NCBI GenBank assembly: GCA_910584115.1
Contig: CAJTYN010000168.1
Coordinates: 1-6,544, forward strand
Length of the DNA stretch: 6,544 bases
Direction: 5' to 3'
Origin: an uncultured Lachnospiraceae bacterium
GTDB lineage: Bacteria > Bacillota > Clostridia > Lachnospirales > Lachnospiraceae
The notes beneath the pieces are model-generated. The model was given only the letters and a program-made list of their open reading frames with translations. It did no database searches and was not told where the DNA came from. Positions 1-5,586 of this stretch are shown in pieces. How positions within the stretch are numbered: position 1 is the first letter of the stretch; every line of letters starts with the position of its first letter. Position numbers and translations under genes: made by a program.

Positions 1-1
1 G

Positions 2-61
2 TATCCGAATGCGCAGGTGGGGTACGGGGCGCTGTGTGTGAGGGATAGTCTGCCGAAATAA
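2..61 (+). CDS. C-terminal tail of an upstream gene (partial)
   Basis: Reading from base 2 gives an open frame of 19 codons that ends in TAA at 59-61. Its peptide reads YPNAQVGYGALCVRDSLPK. The third codon positions are mostly G or T, as in the coding regions further on, and the other two forward frames close earlier (TAG at 46-48, TGA at 37-39), which makes this frame the most plausible gene end. The gene body lies outside the window and I do not recognise the family from so short a tail. It lies 90 nt before the next start codon, on the same strand, with a promoter in between, so it probably belongs to a separate transcription unit. Confidence 0.35.
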   Translation, partial: YPNAQVGYGALCVRDSLPK

Positions 62-98
62 AAGCTAAAAATGTGAGAAGAGAGAATGCTTTAAATAA

Positions 99-127
99 TT
101 GACAGATAAAAACAATTAATTTATAAT
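99..127 (+). promoter_or_regulatory. Sigma-70/SigA-type consensus promoter
   Basis: A perfect -35 box TTGACA lies at 99-104 and a perfect -10 box TATAAT at 122-127, separated by exactly 17 nt of A/T-rich spacer. Transcription should start near 133-135, giving a leader of under 20 nt that is almost entirely the ribosome binding site. It is the only promoter of this quality I see in the window, and every downstream gene follows within 46 nt of the previous one. It is therefore the likely promoter for the whole MYG1-cas operon and looks constitutive and strong. I see no clear operator palindrome overlapping it. Confidence 0.85.
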
Positions 128-140
128 GATGTAAAAAACT

Positions 141-147
141 GAGGGGG
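141..147 (+). promoter_or_regulatory. Ribosome binding site of the MYG1-family gene
   Basis: The purine-rich GAGGGGG lies 4 nt before the ATG at 152-154. It supports that ATG as the start. The run of five G resembles the six-G runs before the Cas7 and Csx10-like starts further along. Confidence 0.6.
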
Positions 148-151
148 AAGA

Positions 152-985
152 ATGAAGATAGGTGAGGGATTTACGCATGGCGGCATCTTCCATGCGGACG
201 ACGTGTTTGCGACAGCTCTGCTCAGGATATTGGATCCGGAGATAAAGATCGCAAGGGGTCCAGTTGTTCCAGATGGACAAAAAGGGATTGTCTATGACAT
301 AGGCGGAGGAAGTTTTGATCATCATCAGAAAGACAGGAGGATCCGTGAGAATGGCGTGCCGTATGCGGCATTTGGGCTTTTATGGGAGAGATTTGGCGAG
401 GAGATATTGTGCCGGGAAGATGCGGAGAGATTTGACAGAGAATTTGTGCAGCAGATCGATCAGGCGGACAATACGGGAGGACCGAATCTATTGTCGCTTA
501 CGATAGCAGACCGGAATCTCACCTGGCAGGAAGATCCGATGATGGCGGAACATGCATTTGAGGAAGCAGTTGGATATGCGAAAGAAATATTGGGATGTCG
601 TTTTCGGCAGATCCGGGCAGCCAGGAGCGCGTATGAGATCGTATGCGAAAAGGCAGAAAACTGTGAAGACGGGATATTATATCTCGAATATGCGATGCCG
701 TGGAAAGGCGCTCTAAAGGGCAGGGATATCTTGTATGTGATCTATCCTTCCATGCGCGGAGGTTATAATATACAAGCCGTCCCTACTGATGAGGATGAGA
801 TGAAACCTAAGATCCCGTTCCCGGAAAAATGGAGAGGTATGAGCCAAAAGGAACTTCAGAGGCTGACAGGGATCGGGAGCCTGATATTTTGCCATATGGC
901 GGGTTTTTTAGGTGTGACAGGGACGCTTGAGGATGCGTATCAGGTAGCAAGAACATCCCTGGAAATGAGCGGGAACAGAAAATGA
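152..985 (+). CDS. MYG1/UPF0160-family putative metal-dependent nuclease
   Basis: This 277-residue protein has the hallmarks of the MYG1 (GAMM1, UPF0160) family, which is related to DHH phosphoesterases. In order: an N-terminal THGGIFHADDVFA motif (H9, H14, D16, D17), a DIGGGSFDHHQ motif (D49, then D56-H57-H58), a QQIDQADN motif (D103, D106, N107), and a C-terminal FCHMAGFLGVTGTLEDAYQVA segment near residues 243-264. These histidines and aspartates are the expected divalent-metal ligands and all are present, so the enzyme looks intact. Eukaryotic MYG1 is a 3'-5' RNA exonuclease; what bacterial members do is not well established. No signal peptide or membrane segment is seen, so it should be cytoplasmic. 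The ATG has a good ribosome binding site and sits just behind a consensus promoter. Its TGA stop is 16 nt before the cas6 start, so it is probably co-transcribed with the cas genes. A role in CRISPR immunity is inferred from position only; it may be an unrelated housekeeping gene. Confidence 0.85.
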   Translation: MKIGEGFTHGGIFHADDVFATALLRILDPEIKIARGPVVPDGQKGIVYDIGGGSFDHHQKDRRIRENGVPYAAFGLLWERFGEEILCREDAERFDREFVQQIDQADNTGGPNLLSLTIADRNLTWQEDPMMAEHAFEEAVGYAKEILGCRFRQIRAARSAYEIVCEKAENCEDGILYLEYAMPWKGALKGRDILYVIYPSMRGGYNIQAVPTDEDEMKPKIPFPEKWRGMSQKELQRLTGIGSLIFCHMAGFLGVTGTLEDAYQVARTSLEMSGNRK

Positions 986-1001
986 CAGAAGAGATGCAGG
1001 T

Positions 1002-1976
1002 ATGAGTGCAAAGGAGAACGTGTGGTATATGGATCAGCGATCGAAGGAAGCCCTGAAGATCAGGTATATAAAGCTGCATTTCACGGTGATGATCCTGGAG
1101 GATACGATCCTCCCGCGTGAAAAGGTATCCGCTCTAAGGGGCGGGATGGGTGAGATGCTGCTCCGGGCAAATTGTGTCAGAGATCGTGATTGTAAGCGGT
1201 GTGATCTTGAGTCGGAGTGTATTGTGAGACGGACGATGTATTCCAGATATGAGATCATACCGCATTTTGTTAAAACAGATGATAGCATCGGTTATATATT
1301 GGAATGCGAGGACCAGAGAAAGAGTTTTTGTGCAGGTGATCTGCTTGAGTTTGATATGATCTTATTTGGGCGGACTCTCGTTTATTTTAACCAGTATATG
1401 CAGGCTTTTTTCGCGTTAGGGAGGGAAGGGATCGGGAAGGAACACTCCAGGTTTGAGGTCGTGTCGGTGACGAATACGAAAAGGGAACGGCTTTTTTCGG
1501 AAGGGATGATCTATATGGAGGACTACAAGATCCAAACGATCGGGGACTATGTGGAATACCGTATGGGACAGATACGAAAAAAAGGGTGTCGGAACAGGCT
1601 AGTATTCCGAACACCTCTGACATTAAAATATCAGGGTGGATTTCAAGAGACATTCCATATGGGAGCGATATGGAATGCCATCCGTCGCAGGATCTATATG
1701 TTGGAATGTTATGAAGGGATCCTGCGAGATATCTACACTATATCAGAATGCAGTGAGGATGGGCCGATCCCGGATATCGTCCGGCAGGACCATACGTGTG
1801 TCAATGTAAAGAGATATTCCTCAACACAAGGGAGGAGAATGTGGTTAGCCGGGATTAAAGGATATGTAGAGTTGGATATGATCCCGGAGGCCATGTTACC
1901 GATACTTTTAGCGGGTGAGTTGACGCATATAGGAAAAAATACGAGTTTCGGATTCGGAAGATACAAGGTGGTGTGA
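1002..1976 (+). CDS. cas6: CRISPR-associated endoribonuclease Cas6
   Basis: This is a 324-residue RAMP-fold protein of the Cas6 type (PF10040-like). In this family it cuts precursor crRNA within each repeat and hands the crRNA to the effector. The strongest evidence is the C-terminal glycine-rich loop, GELTHIGKNTSFGFGRYKVV (residues 305-324), the classic Cas6 ending. Residues 58-73 hold four cysteines spaced C-x5-C-x2-C-x5-C (C58, C64, C67, C73), a possible metal site seen in this subgroup, just after an ALRGGMGEMLL helix typical of the first RAMP domain. The catalytic residues cannot be assigned by eye. The start is uncertain: the ATG at 1002 has only a poor binding site, whereas an in-frame ATG at 1029 (residue 10) has AAGGAG at 1011-1016, 12 nt ahead, and would still leave the first beta strand (IRYIKLHFTV) intact. 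The gene is 16 nt behind the MYG1-family gene and 16 nt ahead of the CARF-HEPN gene. No array is visible in the window, so its substrate repeat is unknown. Confidence 0.88.
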   Translation: MSAKENVWYMDQRSKEALKIRYIKLHFTVMILEDTILPREKVSALRGGMGEMLLRANCVRDRDCKRCDLESECIVRRTMYSRYEIIPHFVKTDDSIGYILECEDQRKSFCAGDLLEFDMILFGRTLVYFNQYMQAFFALGREGIGKEHSRFEVVSVTNTKRERLFSEGMIYMEDYKIQTIGDYVEYRMGQIRKKGCRNRLVFRTPLTLKYQGGFQETFHMGAIWNAIRRRIYMLECYEGILRDIYTISECSEDGPIPDIVRQDHTCVNVKRYSSTQGRRMWLAGIKGYVELDMIPEAMLPILLAGELTHIGKNTSFGFGRYKVV

Positions 1977-1992
1977 TCTAGAAAGGGAAATA

Positions 1993-3480
1993 ATGAAAGA
2001 ACAGAGAAAAATATTGATCTTATCCCTTGGGACAGGGCGGCCAAGAGATAGGAAAATAGAAAAAATGCCAGGATATGAGGGTACAAGATACTGTATAGAT
2101 GGAAAATATTTTGAATCAGAATTTGTGGCAGAACCGCTGATAAGTACCTTTGGGCCAGATGAGATCATCATTGTCGGGACATCTAGATCAGCATGGGAAG
2201 ATCTTTACAGAAAATTCGGGGAACCGGTAGACGAACAGTCGGCGCAGAGATTATCAGAGATAGCGGCGCAAGGGGGAAAGGATAAGGAGTGTGATGAACT
2301 CAGAGAGCTTTCAAGAGAAGTAGAAAAGATCTATGAAAAAGGGCTGACTCCCAAACTGTTCGAGAATGTCAAAGTACATGTGTCCATGATCCGTTATGGG
2401 ATCAACGGAGATGAACTCAGGGAGAATTATAACCTGTTGATGTGTTCGATCAGAGAGATATTGAAGGAAGATGTGCATTATAAAGTTGCATTCGATATCA
2501 CGCATTCCTTCCGTTCGCTGCCGCTCTACAATCTTGTCATCTTGGATTATTTCCGAAATGTGTCTCCGTTTGATCTGGAGATCAGTCATGTGTACTATGG
2601 AAATCTGGACATCAGGAGAGAAAACAATGACATCGCTCCAGTCGTCGATATGCGGGAACTGACCGAGGTCCTCGACCTTAGTAATGGCGTCAGTGAATTT
2701 AAAAATACGGGGAATGCGGCATCATTGCTGAAAAATATCCCGGATGAAGAAAAAGACTTCAGGGATACACTTGAGAGATTTGACTGGGCGACCCAGATCA
2801 ATGCTCTTGATAAGATCGCGGATTCGTTAAAGAGACTGATGGAGATCGTGGACAGGAAAGACACTGAAAATTCAGATAAATACACAGACTTGCGGGAGAT
2901 GATCTCCCATGTGATCCAGCTTAAATTCTTTGAAGAAAATGGGATGGGAAAAATGAGTCCGCAGGCATTTGAAGATCTCCCGACTGAGGAAAAACAGTTC
3001 TTGATCTGTAAATGGTATTTCCGGCAAAATCGGTATGGGCAGGCAGTCGCGACAGGGATGGAGGCGTTAAAGAGCTATCTGGTCCGGATCTACCCAGAAA
3101 AGGAGAAAGATAGGCAAGAAGATACGAGAAAAGCGTCTATCAAGAGATTCAAAGACATTTATCATCAATATCTCAGAAAGAAAAAAGATAGAAATGAGAT
3201 CGAAGAACTCATGTATGAGTTGGAAGGGAGCATGTGGAAAGCTACTCCGATACGAAATGTTTTCGCACATAATCTCGGTAAAGATACGACGGATAGTATG
3301 GGGATAAGGAATGTCGATGATAATATACATGCGAAGAAAATAGTTGAGAAATTCATAGATGATCTGAGCAGATTTAAAGAGTGCATGGATACACGCCAAA
3401 AAGAGATTGAAAAAGTCTATCAAAGGACATTAGAAGAGCATGCAGGAGATATGCGGAGGGGAGGATACCGAGGCAAGTAA
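1993..3480 (+). CDS. csx1: CARF-HEPN ribonuclease, Csx1/Csx2 (DxTHG, TM1812-like) family
   Basis: This 495-residue protein is a predicted cyclic-oligoadenylate-activated RNase. The N-terminal half (about 1-230) is a CARF sensor: strand KILILSLGTGR (7-16), the loop IIIVGTSRSAWEDL (G62-T63-S64) that normally lines the ligand pocket, and the family signature near 168-174, here DITHSFR (D168, T170, H171). The C-terminal part (about 300-490) is helical and charged and carries RNVFAH (R421 to H426), the R-x4-H catalytic motif of HEPN RNases. By family knowledge, the cyclic oligoadenylate made by Cas10 binds the CARF dimer and unleashes non-specific RNA cutting by the HEPN dimer. No membrane segment is seen. 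The ATG at 1993 has AAAGGG at 1982-1987, 5 nt upstream. The gene lies between cas6 and cas10, with gaps of 16 and 46 nt, so effector and messenger synthase are made together. The signature ends in S rather than the usual G. The symbol csx1 is used for the wider family; TIGR02221/csx2 is an equally fair name. Confidence 0.88.
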   Translation: MKEQRKILILSLGTGRPRDRKIEKMPGYEGTRYCIDGKYFESEFVAEPLISTFGPDEIIIVGTSRSAWEDLYRKFGEPVDEQSAQRLSEIAAQGGKDKECDELRELSREVEKIYEKGLTPKLFENVKVHVSMIRYGINGDELRENYNLLMCSIREILKEDVHYKVAFDITHSFRSLPLYNLVILDYFRNVSPFDLEISHVYYGNLDIRRENNDIAPVVDMRELTEVLDLSNGVSEFKNTGNAASLLKNIPDEEKDFRDTLERFDWATQINALDKIADSLKRLMEIVDRKDTENSDKYTDLREMISHVIQLKFFEENGMGKMSPQAFEDLPTEEKQFLICKWYFRQNRYGQAVATGMEALKSYLVRIYPEKEKDRQEDTRKASIKRFKDIYHQYLRKKKDRNEIEELMYELEGSMWKATPIRNVFAHNLGKDTTDSMGIRNVDDNIHAKKIVEKFIDDLSRFKECMDTRQKEIEKVYQRTLEEHAGDMRRGGYRGK

Positions 3481-3510
3481 GAAATTTATAGCAGGGATAA
3501 ATAACATTAA

Positions 3511-3517
3511 GAAAGGA
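3511..3517 (+). promoter_or_regulatory. Ribosome binding site that fixes the cas10 start
   Basis: GAAAGGA lies 9 nt before the ATG at 3527-3529. The frame is open further upstream to an ATG at 3440, which would overlap the csx1 end by 41 nt, but that ATG has no comparable site and the extra 29 residues do not match the start of a Cas10 palm domain. Confidence 0.65.
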
Positions 3518-3526
3518 CAAAAGAAC

Positions 3527-5005
3527 ATGAAAGAACGTTATCTGACGATCTTAGAAGTATCCCAGAAACAGGCGTACATATTTCAGAGCAACGAGCTGCG
3601 CAGCAATATACTCAATTCAGCGGTCATCGCATGGATCATGAGTGAAGATTACATGAAAAAGACGATCCAAGATGATCAGTTATTCGATCCGGACAGGAAC
3701 CTGGTCTATTCAGGAGGGGGCCACACGGTATTGGAATTTGGGACAAGAGATGAAGCCATGTTGTTCACGAAGAAGATCACTACAGCAATCAGGAGAGAAT
3801 ACCAAGGGATCGGTATATTTGCTGCCATATGGCAGTATAACATGAAACTAACGCCAGGGGAGAATCACGGAGAATTAGTAAAGAACCTTGAACGTAAGAA
3901 ATCTATCCGAGCAGCCGCCTTCCATCAGGGCAGTTTCGGGGTGGAGAAGATCAATGCAAATACGTTAAAGCCGATGTTAGAAAGAGAGACATTGGAACGC
4001 AGCGGCAACGCCAAGATGCCAGAGGCAGAAGAAAAGATCGACAAGGAGCTCACGGCGGAAGGTTTCCAGCGCGTATTTAAGCTCGGGGAACTGGGTGGTT
4101 CGAAAGATGAGTCGAATTTTATCGCGGTCGTACACATAGATGGAAATGCCATGGGTAAGCGTGTGGAGGATCTTCGAAAAAAATATGGGGGATGTGAGTG
4201 GCAGGAGTACAAAAAGATCTTAAAAAATTTTAGCCGATCCATTGATGAACAGTTCAAAGAGGCTTATAAGGAGATGGCAGAGTATGTTGCAGAAAATATC
4301 AGAAAAGGGAGACTCTGCGATCTGGATATCAGGGAGAATAAACTGCCGGTACGGAGGCTGATCACAGCCGGTGATGATATCTGTTTTGTTTCGGAAGGGC
4401 GGATCGGACTGGAATGCGCGGCTGCGTTCATCCATGCGCTGGGCAAAAAGAAAAATCTGGTGGATCAGGAAGGGTACGCCGCATGTGCCGGAGTCGCCAT
4501 CGTACACCAGAAATATCCGTTCTATAAAGCCTATGCTCTGGCAGAATTGTTGTGCAGCAATGCGAAAAAATTTGGCGCGTCCCTGAGCGAGGACGGGAGT
4601 GGAAGGGATGTATCGGCGATTGATTGGCATATCGAGTTTGGAGAAGTCAAAGATACGCTGGAAGAGATACGGAGAGGATATCGCGATGCAGATGACCATG
4701 AGCTGATACAAAGACCCTATATCGTAAGCGCATCCCAGCAGATCCTGGAAACAGAGCCGCTGCGCCGTTACGAGAATTTCAGAAAACTGATCATCAAGAT
4801 ACAAAAAGAAGAGGACTACGCCAGGGGCAGTCTAAAAGAACTCAGATCCGTATTAAAGCAAGGACAAAAAGAGACAGAATATCATCTGAAGTTCCACAGG
4901 ATCGAAGGATTGCTCAAAGAACGCCTGCAAGAGGAAACGGTCTTATTATTTGATGCGATCGAATTGGCCGATACGTTTATAAAGCTGGAGGGGGGAGACG
5001 ATTGA
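3527..5005 (+). CDS. cas10: Compact HD-less Cas10 (type III effector large subunit, cyclase)
   Basis: From the ATG at 3527 the protein has 492 residues, much shorter than the roughly 750-1000 of common Cas10/Csm1/Cmr2. It begins directly with Palm1: YLTILEVSQKQAYIFQSNEL (5-24), a Cmr2-like first strand and helix, followed by the YSGGGH glycine loop (G63-G65). Palm2 holds VVHIDGNAMG (D205) and TAGDDICFV, where A281-G282-D283-D284 is the GGDD-type cyclase motif with Ala in the first place. The LLCSNAKKFGA segment that follows is also typical of Cas10 Palm2. The C-terminal 120 or so residues are helical, fitting the D4 domain. No HD nuclease domain and no CxxC zinc-binding pair can be seen, so single-strand DNA cutting is not expected. 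The two metal-binding aspartates of AGDD plus D205 are intact, so it should convert ATP to cyclic oligoadenylate on target RNA binding. A CARF-HEPN gene directly upstream supports this. Its TGA overlaps the next start (TTGA), suggesting translational coupling with the Cas7 subunit. Confidence 0.88.
   Translation: MKERYLTILEVSQKQAYIFQSNELRSNILNSAVIAWIMSEDYMKKTIQDDQLFDPDRNLVYSGGGHTVLEFGTRDEAMLFTKKITTAIRREYQGIGIFAAIWQYNMKLTPGENHGELVKNLERKKSIRAAAFHQGSFGVEKINANTLKPMLERETLERSGNAKMPEAEEKIDKELTAEGFQRVFKLGELGGSKDESNFIAVVHIDGNAMGKRVEDLRKKYGGCEWQEYKKILKNFSRSIDEQFKEAYKEMAEYVAENIRKGRLCDLDIRENKLPVRRLITAGDDICFVSEGRIGLECAAAFIHALGKKKNLVDQEGYAACAGVAIVHQKYPFYKAYALAELLCSNAKKFGASLSEDGSGRDVSAIDWHIEFGEVKDTLEEIRRGYRDADDHELIQRPYIVSASQQILETEPLRRYENFRKLIIKIQKEEDYARGSLKELRSVLKQGQKETEYHLKFHRIEGLLKERLQEETVLLFDAIELADTFIKLEGGDD
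4987..5004 (+). promoter_or_regulatory. Ribosome binding site and TTG start of the Csm3-like gene
   Basis: GGAGGGGGGAG at 4987-4997 lies inside the end of cas10, with the TTG start at 5002-5004 about 5 nt beyond it. The alternative in-frame ATG at 5014 is 16 nt beyond the same site and would remove the first residues of the RAMP beta strand, so TTG is preferred. The start overlaps the cas10 stop as TTGA. Confidence 0.6.
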
Positions 5006-5574
5006 AGATCAGGATGCAGTTATTATCGGATGTCATATTCGGGAATGGGATGAGTATCCCGGGCGGAGAGGATATCTCTGTCTTATGTGATGAGGACGGA
5101 TTTCCCTATTATAAAGGAGGGACTTTCAAAGGAGTCTTTCGTGAAGCATTGGAACAGTATCTGAAATGGACGATAAAAGATGATGGACAGATACAAGAAG
5201 AGATTGACCGCCTGTTAGGGTGCGGCGGAGAGGATATAGCGTCCCGGCCGGACAAACTGGTGTTTTCAGATTTTCATCTGTCCGGTCATGTGAAACAGAA
5301 GATCTTAGAAGAGGTGGGAGAAGGATCCGAAAATACGATCCTGCATGCGCTGACCCATCAGAGGACATTTACGGCATTGTCAAAAGAAGGGGTCGTTGAG
5401 GAAGGCTCCCTGCGCAGCTGTCGATGTGTAGATAAAGGATTGAATTTCTACAGTCAGGTACAGTGCGCGCAAAGAGATGAGGAACTCGTGACGGAAGTAT
5501 TATCCTGTATCAAGTGGATAGGGACCATGCGCAACAGAGGTTTTGGAAAGATCAAGCTGACGGTGATCGGGTAA
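5002..5574 (+). CDS. Csm3-like Cas7-group RAMP, type III backbone subunit
   Basis: This 190-residue RAMP protein matches Csm3/Cmr4-type Cas7 subunits, which line up along the crRNA and cut bound target RNA. The N-terminal part shows LLSDVIFGNG (7-16) and then DGFPYYKGGTFKGVFREAL (32-50), equivalent to the 'PYIPGSSLKG' segment of Csm3. The C-terminal glycine-rich loop is MRNRGFGKIKL (176-186), also typical. Aligning backwards from the KGGTFKG loop puts D24 of GGED at the place of the catalytic aspartate of Csm3, so target RNA cleavage is plausible. It is a little shorter than Csm3 (roughly 210-220). It starts with TTG overlapping the cas10 stop and ends 12 nt before the Csx10-like gene, so the three effector genes are tightly coupled. 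It could equally be called a Cmr4-like RAMP; the exact subgroup needs a profile search. The basic and glycine-rich C-terminus fits RNA binding. Confidence 0.82.
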   Translation: MKIRMQLLSDVIFGNGMSIPGGEDISVLCDEDGFPYYKGGTFKGVFREALEQYLKWTIKDDGQIQEEIDRLLGCGGEDIASRPDKLVFSDFHLSGHVKQKILEEVGEGSENTILHALTHQRTFTALSKEGVVEEGSLRSCRCVDKGLNFYSQVQCAQRDEELVTEVLSCIKWIGTMRNRGFGKIKLTVIG

Positions 5575-5575
5575 A

Positions 5576-5586
5576 GGGGGGAGAAG
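5576..5586 (+). promoter_or_regulatory. Ribosome binding site of the Csx10-like gene
   Basis: A run of six G followed by AGA (5576-5584) lies directly ahead of the ATG at 5587. The same nine bases occur before the Csm3-like start (4990-4998) at nearly the same spacing. It supports the ATG at 5587 as the start. Confidence 0.55.

Noticed and set aside
61..92. AAAGC ... GCTTT pairing after the upstream gene as a possible terminator
   Set aside because: The stem is only 5 bp with a loop of about 22 nt and no T-run follows; it is too weak to call a terminator.
2664..2674. Perfect 5-bp inverted repeat CGAGG-T-CCTCG inside the CARF-HEPN gene
   Set aside because: It is short, lies within coding sequence far from any start or stop, and is expected by chance in a window this size.
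3440..3526. Upstream extension of cas10 to the ATG at 3440, overlapping csx1 by 41 nt
   Set aside because: The ATG at 3527 has GAAAGGA at a good distance and begins right at the conserved Palm1 strand; the 29 extra residues are unlike a Cas10 N-terminus and too short to be an HD domain.
4220..4804. Long minus-strand open frame (194 codons) opposite cas10
   Set aside because: It lies fully antisense to a clearly recognised Cas10 Palm2 region, and its peptide shows no family motif I know; it is a shadow of the real gene.
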